Source: Gemmatimonadota bacterium
GTDB taxonomy: Bacteria > Gemmatimonadota > Gemmatimonadetes > Gemmatimonadales > GWC2-71-9
NCBI GenBank assembly: GCA_022710485.1
Contig: JAKLGU010000009.1
Location: 1 to 64,000 of the forward strand
DNA length: 64,000 nucleotides
Reading direction: 5' to 3'
This document shows positions 26,471 to 35,170 of this stretch, piece after piece (position 1 is the stretch's first letter; every line of letters starts with the position of its first letter). Below the pieces are notes generated by a model. The model searched no databases. It was not told the DNA's origin and saw only the letters and a list, made by a program, of their open reading frames with translations. A program made the position numbers and the translations under genes.

Positions 26471-29400
26471 CTACGCCTCCGCCCCGGTGAGGACCTTGGC
26501 CAGGTAGGTGATCGACGGGCGCACGTTGGTCTCCTCGAAGACATGGTACCCGCGCGGGTCGGCGGCGCTCAGCGCCACCCGGCTGGCGGGGTCCATCCGG
26601 TCGCCGAAGATGATGGCGTCCGAGGGGCAGGCCTGCGCGCAGGCGCTCGTCACGTCGCCGTCGCGGAGGCCGCGGCGCTCGAGCGCCGCCGCGTTCTGCG
26701 CGCCGCGGATCCGCTGCACGCAAAAGGTGCACTTCTCCATGACGCCGCGGGCCCGGACGGTCACGTCGGGATTGAGCTGCAGGTTGAGCGGCTCGGGGAA
26801 CGCCTTCTTGTTGTAGGCGTACCAGTTGAAGTACCGCACCTTGTAGGGACAGTTGTTGCTGCAGTACCGCGTGCCGACGCAGCGGTTGTACACCTGGCCG
26901 TTCAGCCCGTCCGGCGTGTGGTAGGCCGCGTAGACCGGGCAGACCGGCTCGCAGGGCGCGTTGGCGCAGTGCTGGCAGAGCATCGGCACGAAGCGGGTCT
27001 CCAGCGGCTCGCCCTCCTCGCCGCCCTCGTAGTACCGCTCGATCCGCATCCAGCTCATCTCGCGGCCGCGGAGCACGTCCGCCTCGCCCACGGTCGGGAT
27101 GTTGTTCTCGGCGTAGCAGGCGGTGACGCAGGCGGAACAGCCGGTGCACTTGGCCAGGTCGATCGTCATCCCCCACTGCGGATGGTCGCCGGCGTAGTTG
27201 CCTTTCAGCGTCGCCGCCTTCTGCGCCGCCGCGAAGCCCGCGATCGCGTCGAGCTCGCGCGCCGTGTTGATCTCGTGCGCGCCGCCGCCCGCCTCCTCGT
27301 GGTGCGCCTCTTCCGGGGTCAGCCCCCTCCGCGCCGCGCCCAGCGACATCGCCTCCGCCACCCCCCGCCCGAGCTGGCGGTTGCTGCCCTCGGTCTTGGC
27401 CACCTTCTGGTAGCGGCGGGTCTTCTCGAGCCTCACCCGCGTGGAGACGTACGGCACGAAGGCCGCGTCGCCGGGAGCCGCCAGGAGGTCGAGGGCGTTG
27501 GCGCCGCGGCCGGTGGCGTACTGTCCGAAGCTCGTGTGCCCGTATCCGAGTGGCGCCGACAGCACGTCGCGGCGGATGCCGGGGTAGAGATACGCCGGCG
27601 CCTCGATGCTGCCCGATGCCGAGACGAGCCGCAGGATCTCACCTTCGCGGACGTCGTACTCCGCCGCCGTTTCGGGGTGGATCTCGATCCAGGACTGCCA
27701 GGTGATCTTGGTGACGGGATCGGGGTTCTCGAGCAGCCACGGCTTGTCGGTGCCGCGGCCGTCGTAGAGAAGCGAAGAAGCCGACGGCGCGAAGAGGAAT
27801 TCACCCTCGCCGGTGAAGGCGGGGGAGGTGCCGACCACCGACTGCGCGCCGGGCGCGAGCTTGACCGCCGACACCGGCGCGGCGTCGTACAGGCCGCCCG
27901 CGGCGAGGGTCGTGACCCAGAAGGTGGGGAAGTCCCCTGCGCCCCGGGCCTTGGCCACACCCTGCCACCGCGCCTTGAGGTACTCCTCCCACGACGCCGC
28001 CTGCAGGGAGGCGAGCGGACCGCCAGCCGCCTTGGCCGCCCGGAGGAGGACCTCGCCCGTGGGCAGGGTATCGAAGACCGGCTCCATGACCGGCTGCATG
28101 AGCGACTGGACTCCGGCGCGGGGCCGGAGGTCGTCCCAGCGCTCCAGGCCGTGCGATTCCGGCAGGAGGAGGTCGCAGAGCGCCGCGGTCTCGTCGAGCA
28201 CCAGCGCCGTGGACACCTTGTACGGCACCTTGGCCATCGCCGCGGCGAAGCCGGACGACTTGGGCAGGGCGTACACCGGGTTGGCCTCGTGGACCACGAG
28301 CACCGCGATCTCGCCCGCCTCCATCTGCTTCTGGAGCGCGGCGAGCGCGGCGTAGCCGTCGCCCGCGTCGAGGTCGGCCCCGAAGCGCACCGTCGTGCCG
28401 ACGTTGCCGGCCACGTAATTCAGGATGTTCACCGCGGCGCAGAGCTGCGCGGCGCCGGCGTGCTGGCTCCCGATGCCGCCCGCCACCGCCAGGCTCGGTT
28501 CGGCGGAGACGAACTCGCGGGCCAGGAGCTTGATCTGGTCCGCGGTCAGCCCGGTTTGCTGGGCGATCTGCTCCGGCGCGTACGCCGCGAGCATGCCGCG
28601 CAGCGCCACCGCGTCGGCCGGCGCGCTGCTCCGCTCGGCCAGGATGACCTGCGCCATCGAGAGCGCGATGGCGGCCTCGGCGCCCGGGACGATGGCGAAC
28701 CACTCGTCCGCGTTCATGCCGGTGAGCGACATCCGCGGCGAGAGCGCCACGTGCCGCGACTTCGTGCCGTCATGGTAGCCGTGGGAGGCCGCGAACCCGC
28801 GCTGGTTTTCCACCGGGGCGAGCCAGGTCTCCAGGAAGTCGGCGCCGAAGGAGACGATGAACTTCGCGCTGGCGAAGTCGTGCGAGGGGAGGCCCGCCAC
28901 GCCGAAGACCTGGCGGTTGGCGGCCACCATCGGCTCGTGGTCGAACGGCTGGTACCGGACGACCCGGCCGCCCAGCGCCGCAGTCCACGCGGCCAGGAGG
29001 TCAGAGAAGGTGCCCCGCCCCGCGCCCGAAATGACCGCCAGCCTGCCGCCGGCGGCGCTCGCCTTGGCCGCGAACTCGGCGATGGCGTCGTTCCACGGGA
29101 TGTCCGCCGTGCCGCCGTCGGCCTGGCGGTTCTTCGGGCCGCGCACGCGGTTCGGGTTGTACAGCGACTGCAGCCCCGCCTGCCCCCGCGCGCACAGCTT
29201 GCCGGCGTTGACCGGGTGCGCGGGGTTGCCCTCGAGCTTGATGGCCCGTGCCTCGCGCGTCTTGACGTGGAGCCCGCAGCCGGCGGCGCACTCGGTGCAG
29301 GTGCTGGCGTAGTAGGTGGGGATGCCGGGCACCTGGTCCTCGGACTGCACCAGGTACGGAATCAGCTTCTGCACCCGGTCCGTGGAGCAACCGCTGAGCG

Positions 29401-29479
29401 CCGCCGTGCCCGCCCCGGTCACGCCGAGGACGGTCAGGAAGCGCCGTCGGTCCATCCCGGTGTCTTGCGTCTCGTCCAT
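26471..29479 (-). CDS. actB: Alternative complex III subunit ActB, molybdopterin-oxidoreductase-like plus Fe-S domain
   Basis: 1002 residues, fusion of two parts. The N-terminus is a Tat signal (MDRRRFLTVLGVTG). Next is a catalytic-domain homologue of the DMSO reductase family (about 40-740) with one cluster motif, CTECAAGCGLHVKTR...LCARG. The C-terminal ferredoxin-like domain (about 760-1000) has many Cys in CTGCSACVTACY, CQHCANAPCEPVCP, CVGTRYCSNNCP, CTFCVQR and ACAQACP. ActB of characterised ACIII holds one [3Fe-4S] and three [4Fe-4S] clusters and no Mo. The ATG at 29479 is chosen as the start because it opens the Tat signal. Confidence 0.94.
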   Translation of the reverse strand: MDETQDTGMDRRRFLTVLGVTGAGTAALSGCSTDRVQKLIPYLVQSEDQVPGIPTYYASTCTECAAGCGLHVKTREARAIKLEGNPAHPVNAGKLCARGQAGLQSLYNPNRVRGPKNRQADGGTADIPWNDAIAEFAAKASAAGGRLAVISGAGRGTFSDLLAAWTAALGGRVVRYQPFDHEPMVAANRQVFGVAGLPSHDFASAKFIVSFGADFLETWLAPVENQRGFAASHGYHDGTKSRHVALSPRMSLTGMNADEWFAIVPGAEAAIALSMAQVILAERSSAPADAVALRGMLAAYAPEQIAQQTGLTADQIKLLAREFVSAEPSLAVAGGIGSQHAGAAQLCAAVNILNYVAGNVGTTVRFGADLDAGDGYAALAALQKQMEAGEIAVLVVHEANPVYALPKSSGFAAAMAKVPYKVSTALVLDETAALCDLLLPESHGLERWDDLRPRAGVQSLMQPVMEPVFDTLPTGEVLLRAAKAAGGPLASLQAASWEEYLKARWQGVAKARGAGDFPTFWVTTLAAGGLYDAAPVSAVKLAPGAQSVVGTSPAFTGEGEFLFAPSASSLLYDGRGTDKPWLLENPDPVTKITWQSWIEIHPETAAEYDVREGEILRLVSASGSIEAPAYLYPGIRRDVLSAPLGYGHTSFGQYATGRGANALDLLAAPGDAAFVPYVSTRVRLEKTRRYQKVAKTEGSNRQLGRGVAEAMSLGAARRGLTPEEAHHEEAGGGAHEINTARELDAIAGFAAAQKAATLKGNYAGDHPQWGMTIDLAKCTGCSACVTACYAENNIPTVGEADVLRGREMSWMRIERYYEGGEEGEPLETRFVPMLCQHCANAPCEPVCPVYAAYHTPDGLNGQVYNRCVGTRYCSNNCPYKVRYFNWYAYNKKAFPEPLNLQLNPDVTVRARGVMEKCTFCVQRIRGAQNAAALERRGLRDGDVTSACAQACPSDAIIFGDRMDPASRVALSAADPRGYHVFEETNVRPSITYLAKVLTGAEA

Positions 29480-29505
29480 TGCTGCGCCTCGAGGGCTGGC
29501 AGTCG

Positions 29506-30099
29506 CTAGTAGTGGCAGACGGAACAGTCGCGCGACACGTTCCGCTCCAGGTGGCAGTTGATGCAGAAGCCCATGTTGTTCACGTTGTTCACCTTGAACA
29601 CCTGGGGCGTCCGGGTCACGTCGCCGTGGCAGGTGGCGCAGGCGTTGGGCCCCATGGCGTTGATGTGGCGCATGTGGGGGAAGTGCGCGTGCCGGGCCAG
29701 GAAATAGACCCGGTTCCACTCGACTGGCGTGTTCGTGTTGTACGCGTCGCGCACCTTGGCGATTTCCCGTTGCGCCGTCGAGTCGGTCCCGCCGATGACC
29801 AGGTGGCAGTTCATGCAGGTGGCCATGCTCGGGATGCCCGGCTCCGAGGAGACCGACACCGAGTAGTGGCAGTACTGGCAGTTGATCTTGAACTGGCCGG
29901 CGTGGATGTCGTGGCGGAAGAAGATCGGCTGGCGGGGGCCCTTGAGCGCCGCCGAATCGGACACGGTCAGCACCGGTGCGAGGAGCGAGTCGTTGACGGC
30001 GGGCGCTGCCTGCCTGGTGGCCGCGGCATCGCGGGCGAGAAACGCCACAGCCAAAGCCAGGAGGAGCGTCCCGCCGAAGACCGAGGCCAGCTTACGCAT
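29506..30099 (-). CDS. actA: Alternative complex III subunit ActA, penta-haem cytochrome c
   Basis: 197 residues with an N-terminal membrane anchor (about 8-22) and exactly five CxxCH haem sites, starting at C74, C95, C154, C179 and C192, as in characterised ActA proteins. It receives electrons from the ActB clusters. First gene of the act operon. A strong promoter lies about 110 bases upstream. Confidence 0.94.
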   Translation of the reverse strand: MRKLASVFGGTLLLALAVAFLARDAAATRQAAPAVNDSLLAPVLTVSDSAALKGPRQPIFFRHDIHAGQFKINCQYCHYSVSVSSEPGIPSMATCMNCHLVIGGTDSTAQREIAKVRDAYNTNTPVEWNRVYFLARHAHFPHMRHINAMGPNACATCHGDVTRTPQVFKVNNVNNMGFCINCHLERNVSRDCSVCHY

Positions 30100-30205
30100 G
30101 AGCCGTCACCATAATCCAGAAGGGAGACCGGAACTGCTCGTTTGTGAAACAATTCACGAGGTTGCAAGTGCAACAGAGGGAAACGCGTTGCCCTGCGCGG
30201 CCCGT

Positions 30206-30233
30206 ATTATACGCCCGGCCAACGGAATGACAA
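30206..30233 (-). promoter_or_regulatory. Sigma-70-type promoter of the act operon
   Basis: On the minus strand: TTGTCA (plus 30228-30233), 16-bp spacer, TATAAT (plus 30206-30211). The -10 box is perfect and the -35 has one mismatch. Transcription would start near 30199, giving an untranslated leader of about 100 bases before actA. It is the best promoter match in the window. Confidence 0.75.
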
Positions 30234-30282
30234 CCCTATGTGACGCAAGAATATCAGATATTTTCGTTCGGAATTGCTGAAA

Positions 30283-30768
30283 TCACCCAGCCGCCCGCCG
30301 CAATGAGCCCGGAGGCGCCTCCGCCCGCATCCATTCCGCCTTCTTTTTCGCGAACCCGAGGAACGCCGTGGCCAGCCGCTGATCGGACAGCGCCAGCCAG
30401 CACCAGCGGACCGGTCCGGTCCGCTGCGCTTCGGTGATCGCCTGGGTCACCACCGCGGGGAGGCGGGAGTCATCCACCTTCCGCTCCTCCACGTCCGAGA
30501 TGGTGAAGGTGGCGCTGACGCCGTCCTGCATGACGTGGATCCAGCAGAGCTTCCGGTTCCCCAGCGTGTACTCCCAGGCCCACCGCCACTGCGGGCCCAG
30601 GAACTTCACGTGTTCGATGACGCCGGGAATGGAGCGGAGCCCGTCGCGGATGAGCTTGAATCGCGCCGCGGCGCTCGCCGGCAGGTCCTTGAGTGGTGCC
30701 TTGGGATCCGGCTCCGCCGAGGAGTCGGGGTACCGATTGCCCTGCCAGTAGGAACTCGATCGCCCCAA
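30283..30768 (-). CDS. DUF3788-like small protein
   Basis: 161 residues, no signal or membrane segment. The pattern GPQWRWAWEYTLGNRKLCWIHVMQDGVSATFTISD followed by a helical end resembles the DUF3788 family of small cytosolic proteins, whose function is not known. The TTG start at 30768 has GGAG six bases upstream; no ATG or GTG fits better. It ends about 50 bases before the act promoter. The 198 bases between it and TrmJ hold nothing I can name. Confidence 0.6.
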   Translation of the reverse strand: MGRSSSYWQGNRYPDSSAEPDPKAPLKDLPASAAARFKLIRDGLRSIPGVIEHVKFLGPQWRWAWEYTLGNRKLCWIHVMQDGVSATFTISDVEERKVDDSRLPAVVTQAITEAQRTGPVRWCWLALSDQRLATAFLGFAKKKAEWMRAEAPPGSLRRAAG

Positions 30769-30966
30769 GGGTGGCTCCAGACGAAGGTGAGGGTGCTCCG
30801 GAAATCTACGGGGGAGGCGGCGGCGGAGGGAAGCGCCAGCATGTGCGAAGGGGCCTCCGCGCCGACGTCTCCACTCCCAACTCGCCCCGGCGCGGCCGCG
30901 AGCATTGCGACTGTGGACGGTCGTGGTTGGATCAGCGAGCCAGAACCGTGGTACGGCGGCCCCGTA

Positions 30967-31767
30967 TCACGGTTCGTCGACGTGCGCGCCGGGTGGCTCA
31001 CCCGCCGGCGCCACGCCTTTCCGTTCGAGGTACCTCCGCACCTCGATGCCCATCGCCCGCAGCAGCGCCGCCTCCCGCCCGTCGAGCCCCGCCCGGAAGA
31101 CGATCTCCCGGAACGAGCGCATCACGTGGTCGTGCCGGCGGGTCTTGAAGAAGTCGATGGCCCAGAGGGCGCGGGTCCAGTCGGTGAAGAGCCACTCGAT
31201 CTGGTCCGCCGCCGCGGGCGCGGCGCGCCGGCGCGGCGTCTTGGTGGGGATGTCCGCCCCGATCCGCACTCGCCACGTCTCGTAGCTCATGATCCCGACC
31301 GCCTGCGCCAGGTTCATCGAGGTGTACTCGGCGCTCGTCGGGATGGACACCAGGGCGCGGCAGAAATCGAGCTCGTCGTTGGTGAGCCCCTTGTCCTCGC
31401 GACCGAAGACCATGGCGACCGGGCCCGCCTCGGCGTGCGCGACGATTTCCGTCGCGGCCTCCCGGGGCTCCAGGTACGTGCGCTTGGCCGCCCGCCCCCG
31501 CGCGGTCAGCGCCACGCTGTAGACGGTGTCGCGGAGCGCCTCCGAGAGCGAGCCGCAGATCTCGATCCGGGCCACCAGGTCGGCGGTGTTGTGCGCGATC
31601 CCCTCGATCCGCCACGGGTCGAACACCTCCGGGTTCACCAGGCGGATGCCCGACAGCCCGAAGTTCTTGGCCAGCCGGACCGCGCTCGCGATGTTGACGA
31701 TGTCCTGGGGGGCGACGAGGACGAGGATCGGGGCGGGCCCCGGTTCCGGCGCCGAGGGTGCGGTCAC
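30967..31767 (-). CDS. trmJ: TrmJ-like SPOUT RNA 2'-O-methyltransferase
   Basis: 266 residues. The SPOUT knotted methyltransferase domain has LVAPQDIVNIASAVRLAKNFG (motif 1), MVFGREDKGLTNDEL (motif 2) and SIPTSAEYTSMNLAQAVGIMSYE (motif 3), then a helical C-terminus. This fits TrmJ, which 2'-O-methylates tRNA position 32. A TrmH-type rRNA enzyme is the alternative. GTG start overlaps the upstream dehydrogenase stop as GTGA. Confidence 0.88.
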   Translation of the reverse strand: MTAPSAPEPGPAPILVLVAPQDIVNIASAVRLAKNFGLSGIRLVNPEVFDPWRIEGIAHNTADLVARIEICGSLSEALRDTVYSVALTARGRAAKRTYLEPREAATEIVAHAEAGPVAMVFGREDKGLTNDELDFCRALVSIPTSAEYTSMNLAQAVGIMSYETWRVRIGADIPTKTPRRRAAPAAADQIEWLFTDWTRALWAIDFFKTRRHDHVMRSFREIVFRAGLDGREAALLRAMGIEVRRYLERKGVAPAGEPPGAHVDEP

Positions 31768-32651
31768 TCGTGCAACTCCACCCCCGCCTCCTGCTCGATG
31801 AGCCGGATCGGCTCCAGGTAGTCGGCGTCCTCTCCCAGCGCGGCGCGCGCCTGGGCGAGGAGGTCGGAGGTGAGGTGGAGCACCGGGCCGGAGACACCCT
31901 GCCCCTCGAGCACGCCGGTCGCGATGCGCGCGTCCTTGTCGAGGAGGGCGAGCCGGAAGGTGAGCGGCCAAAGCCGCGTCAGCACCCGCTGCGGCACCAG
32001 GTATTCGCTCACGAAGCTCCGTCCGCTCGACGCGTTGAGGACCTCGACCGCCTTGCGCGCCGAGATGCCGCTCTTCACGAGGGCCGCGAGCCCTTCGCCG
32101 ACGGCGAGGACGTTCACCGCCAGCAGCGCGTTGTTCACCGCCTTCATGGCGTGCCCGGCGCCCAGCGGCCCCATGTGCTCCACCCGGCGGCCGAAGCAGT
32201 CGAGGATCGGACGGGCGCGGCGAAAGGTCTCTTCCGTCCCTCCCACCATCACCGTCAGGGTGCCCGCCTCGGCGCCGTTGGTGCCGCCGCTCACCGGTGC
32301 GTCGGCAAACTCGATCCCCAGCGGCGCCAGCCGCTCCCCGATCCGCCGGGTCGTGTCCGGGTCCCCGGAGGTGCAGTCAAGGAAAAGCGCCCCCTGCCCC
32401 AGCCCGGCGAGCAGGCCGTCCGGGCCGTCGAGGAGAGATTCCACATCACTGGAGGTGGGCAGGCAGGTGATGACCACCTCTGCACCGGCCGCCGCCTCGC
32501 GCGGGGTGGCCGCCACCGCGCAGGCGTGCGCGGCCGCGAACGCCGCGGCCCGGGTACCGGTGCGGTTCCAGACGGTGAGCTGGTGCTGCTTGGCGACGTG
32601 GACGGCCATCGGGGTGCCGATGGCGCCCAGGCCAAGGAAGGCAATGCGCAT
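31764..32651 (-). CDS. NAD(P)-dependent beta-hydroxyacid dehydrogenase
   Basis: 295 residues of the 3-hydroxyisobutyrate dehydrogenase family. Rossmann motif FLGLGAIGTPMA (N-terminus), substrate loop FADAPVSGGTNGAEAGTL and catalytic Lys in GAGHAMKAVNN. Family members act on 3-hydroxyisobutyrate, tartronate semialdehyde, glyoxylate or succinic semialdehyde. The exact substrate cannot be read here. It overlaps TrmJ by four bases and follows ferritin by 34. Confidence 0.85.
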   Translation of the reverse strand: MRIAFLGLGAIGTPMAVHVAKQHQLTVWNRTGTRAAAFAAAHACAVAATPREAAAGAEVVITCLPTSSDVESLLDGPDGLLAGLGQGALFLDCTSGDPDTTRRIGERLAPLGIEFADAPVSGGTNGAEAGTLTVMVGGTEETFRRARPILDCFGRRVEHMGPLGAGHAMKAVNNALLAVNVLAVGEGLAALVKSGISARKAVEVLNASSGRSFVSEYLVPQRVLTRLWPLTFRLALLDKDARIATGVLEGQGVSGPVLHLTSDLLAQARAALGEDADYLEPIRLIEQEAGVELHE

Positions 32652-32685
32652 CAGTGAGGTCCGACGTTGGAGTGAGGGCCGGGGG

Positions 32686-33186
32686 TCAGCCGGCCTGGCC
32701 GCGACGGCCCAGCTCGCGGTCGAACATGTAGAGGCCGGAGGTGTTGGTGCCGATCAGCCTGAGGGTGTCCACGATCTGCCGGCTGGTCTTTTCCTCTTCC
32801 ACCTGCTCGGTGATGAACCACTGCAGCAGCGCCTGGGTCGCGTAGTCCTTCTCCTTCGACGCGAGCTCGAAGAGCGCGTTGATGCTGGCCGACACCACCG
32901 CCTCGTGCTCCGCGGCCGCCTCGAACGCGGCGAGCGGCGACGCGAAGGTGGCCGGCGGGGCGGCAAGGGCCCGCAACGCAACGCTGCCGCCCCGGTCCTC
33001 CACGAAGTCGGTGAACTTCATGGCATGCCCCACTTCCTCCCGCGCCTGGGCGCGCATCCACGACGCGGCGCCCGGGTGGTTGGTCCCGCTGAAATACGCC
33101 GACATGGCGAGGTAGAGGTACGCCGACTCCAGTTCCTTGTGGATCTGGTCGTTCATGGCGCCCTGGATGGCCTTTCCGATCTGCAT
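32686..33186 (-). CDS. Bacterial non-haem ferritin
   Basis: 166 residues, four-helix ferritin. Ferroxidase-centre residues visible: E18, E51 and H54 (AREEVGH), then Glu in AAEHEAVV and Gln in WFITEQVEEE. The ATG at 33186 has a GGGAGGGAG ribosome site; the frame is open further upstream but that part does not look like ferritin. Stores iron as a 24-mer. Divergent from the molybdate/tungstate transport genes. Confidence 0.92.
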   Translation of the reverse strand: MQIGKAIQGAMNDQIHKELESAYLYLAMSAYFSGTNHPGAASWMRAQAREEVGHAMKFTDFVEDRGGSVALRALAAPPATFASPLAAFEAAAEHEAVVSASINALFELASKEKDYATQALLQWFITEQVEEEKTSRQIVDTLRLIGTNTSGLYMFDRELGRRGQAG

Positions 33187-33227
33187 GCGCTCCCTCCCTG
33201 CGGATGGTCCCGGATGCGACACGCACG

Positions 33228-33256
33228 TTGACGCCGGCTCCCGGCCGGCGTACGCT
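33228..33256 (+). promoter_or_regulatory. Promoter of the molybdate/tungstate transport genes, very short leader
   Basis: TTGACG (33228-33233), 17-bp spacer, TACGCT (33251-33256). The expected start is near 33263, only about five bases before the ATG at 33268, so the message would be almost leaderless; no ribosome site is seen. Confidence 0.55.
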
Positions 33257-33267
33257 ACGCGCGAGCC

Positions 33268-34092
33268 ATGACCCCCAAAGATAGCCTGCCCCACGGGGCC
33301 CCGTCAGCGAACCGCGCACCGCTCCCCTGGGCCCGCCTGGCGCTGGCCGGCCTCGGCGCGCTCCTCGTGCTCTTCATCGTGGGGCCGCTCCTCCGCCTGC
33401 TCATCCTGGCGACACCCGCGAGCCTCGGCGAGGCCCTGCGCGACCAGGAGCTGCTCGCCTCCATCGCGCTCACGGTGAGCACCGCCACCGCGGCGACCCT
33501 CATCGGCGCGCTCCTCGGCGTGCCGCTCGCGTACCTCCTCGCCCGCCGCTCCTTTCGTGGCCGCCGGATCGTCGAGGCGCTCGTGGAACTGCCGGTCGTC
33601 ATCCCTCATCCGGTCGCCGGCATCGCCCTCCTGCTCTTTCTCGGGAGGAACTCGGCGGTGGGCGGGGCATTCGCCCGGCTGGGCCTGGAGTTCGTGAACC
33701 ACGTTCCCGGCATCGTGGCGGGCATGCTCTTCGTGTCGGTGCCGATCCTGGTCAGCGGCGCCCGCGAGGCGTTTCGCGCCGTGGACCCGCGGCTGGAGCG
33801 TGTGGCACGGACGCTTGGGGATCCCCCGGCGGTCGTGTTCCGGCGCGTGACGCTCCCGCTCGCGGGACGTGGCGTTCTGGCCGCCGCCGTCCTCGCCTGG
33901 GCACGGAGCGTGAGCGAGTTCGGCGCCATCGTCATCCTGACCTACAACCCGCAGGTGGCGAGCGTCCTGATCTACGACCGCTTCACCACCCTCGGGCTCC
34001 CTGCAGCCGTGCCCGCCTCGCTCCTCCTCCTGGCGGTGGCCCTCGGCGTCTTCGCGCTCGTGCGCATGCTCCAGCCGGCGGAGCGCCGATGA
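33268..34092 (+). CDS. Molybdate/tungstate ABC transporter permease (WtpB/ModB-like)
   Basis: 274 residues with about six membrane helices. The EAA loop (AREAFRAVDPRLERVARTLG) that docks the ATPase is clear, and ARSVSEFGAIVILTYNP..LIYDRFTTLGLPAA is typical of WtpB/ModB permeases for oxyanions. Its stop overlaps the ATPase start (ATGA). No periplasmic binding protein gene is adjacent. The window contains a molybdopterin enzyme (9771-11951) that would need such uptake. Confidence 0.87.
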   Translation: MTPKDSLPHGAPSANRAPLPWARLALAGLGALLVLFIVGPLLRLLILATPASLGEALRDQELLASIALTVSTATAATLIGALLGVPLAYLLARRSFRGRRIVEALVELPVVIPHPVAGIALLLFLGRNSAVGGAFARLGLEFVNHVPGIVAGMLFVSVPILVSGAREAFRAVDPRLERVARTLGDPPAVVFRRVTLPLAGRGVLAAAVLAWARSVSEFGAIVILTYNPQVASVLIYDRFTTLGLPAAVPASLLLLAVALGVFALVRMLQPAERR

Positions 34093-35156
34093 TCCGCCTC
34101 GAGGGGCTCTCGGTCCGGGTCGGCGACTTCCTGCTGCAGGACATCTCGTTCGAGGTGCCCGCAGGAGGCTACGGGCTCCTCATCGGACCCTCCGGCTCCG
34201 GAAAGACCACGCTGCTCGAGACGGTGGCCGGCCACGTCGCGCCGCTCGGGGGAAGGGTGCATCTCCACGGCGAGGACATGACCGGCGTGACCCCCGAACG
34301 GCGGGGCGTCGGGTTCGTCTACCAGAATTACCACCTCTTCCCGCACCTCGATGTCCGCGAGAACATCCGGTACGGACTGGTCCGGGGCCCCCTCTCCGCT
34401 CCGCAGCAGATGGAGCGGGTCCGCGAGCTTGCGGAGCTTCTCGGGATCGAACCTCTCCTCGACCGGTCCGTGCACCGGCTGAGCGGCGGCGAGACCCAGC
34501 GCGTGGCGCTCGCGCGGGCCCTGGCACCGCGACCGAGCATCCTCCTGCTCGACGAGCCGTTCGCGGCGGTGGACCCCGCCACCCGGCACAACCTCCGGCG
34601 CGAGCTGCGGGCCATTCACACCCACGAGCGGGTCACGACGCTACAGGTGACGCACGACTTCGACGAGGCGCTCCGTCTCGGCGACGTGGTGGCCGTCATG
34701 GCGGAGGGCCGGATCGCCCAGCTCGGCCGCCCCGACGAGGTGTTCCGCTTCCCCAATTCGGCCTTCGTGGCGAGGTTCATCGGCACCGGCACCGTCCTGC
34801 TGGGCGAGGTGACCCGCCAGGCTCCCTTCGCCGATGGCGACGGCCCCTTCGCCGCGTGGTTCGACAGCACGCCGCTTCGGTTGGAGATCGTCGCCGAGCG
34901 GGAGGGACCGGCGCATGCCGTGCTGCGGCCGGAAGACCTGATGCTCAGCCGCGAGCCCCTGCAGGGCTCCGCAAGGAACCGGTTCGCCGCAGTGGTCAGC
35001 CGCGTCGAGCGCGTCGGGCCGGTAAGCTTCGTCCACTTGGACGCCGGGAGGCCCCTGACCGCGGCCGTCACCACCGCATCCGCGGAAGAGCTCGGACTGC
35101 AGGCCGGCGTCGACGTCGTCGTGACCGTGAAAGCCACCGCCATTCATCTCGTGTAG
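34089..35156 (+). CDS. ABC transporter ATPase of molybdate/tungstate type (WtpC/ModC-like)
   Basis: 355 residues. The ATPase domain has GPSGSGKTT, the signature LSGGETQRVALARAL and Walker B ILLLDEPFAAVD. A C-terminal TOBE/MOP-like regulatory region (about 235-355) ends in TVKATAIHLV. Length and tail fit ModC/WtpC, and sulfate or polyamine ATPases are alternatives. Operon with the permease. Confidence 0.87.
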   Translation: MIRLEGLSVRVGDFLLQDISFEVPAGGYGLLIGPSGSGKTTLLETVAGHVAPLGGRVHLHGEDMTGVTPERRGVGFVYQNYHLFPHLDVRENIRYGLVRGPLSAPQQMERVRELAELLGIEPLLDRSVHRLSGGETQRVALARALAPRPSILLLDEPFAAVDPATRHNLRRELRAIHTHERVTTLQVTHDFDEALRLGDVVAVMAEGRIAQLGRPDEVFRFPNSAFVARFIGTGTVLLGEVTRQAPFADGDGPFAAWFDSTPLRLEIVAEREGPAHAVLRPEDLMLSREPLQGSARNRFAAVVSRVERVGPVSFVHLDAGRPLTAAVTTASAEELGLQAGVDVVVTVKATAIHLV

Positions 35157-35170
35157 TGAGGATCCGCCCG

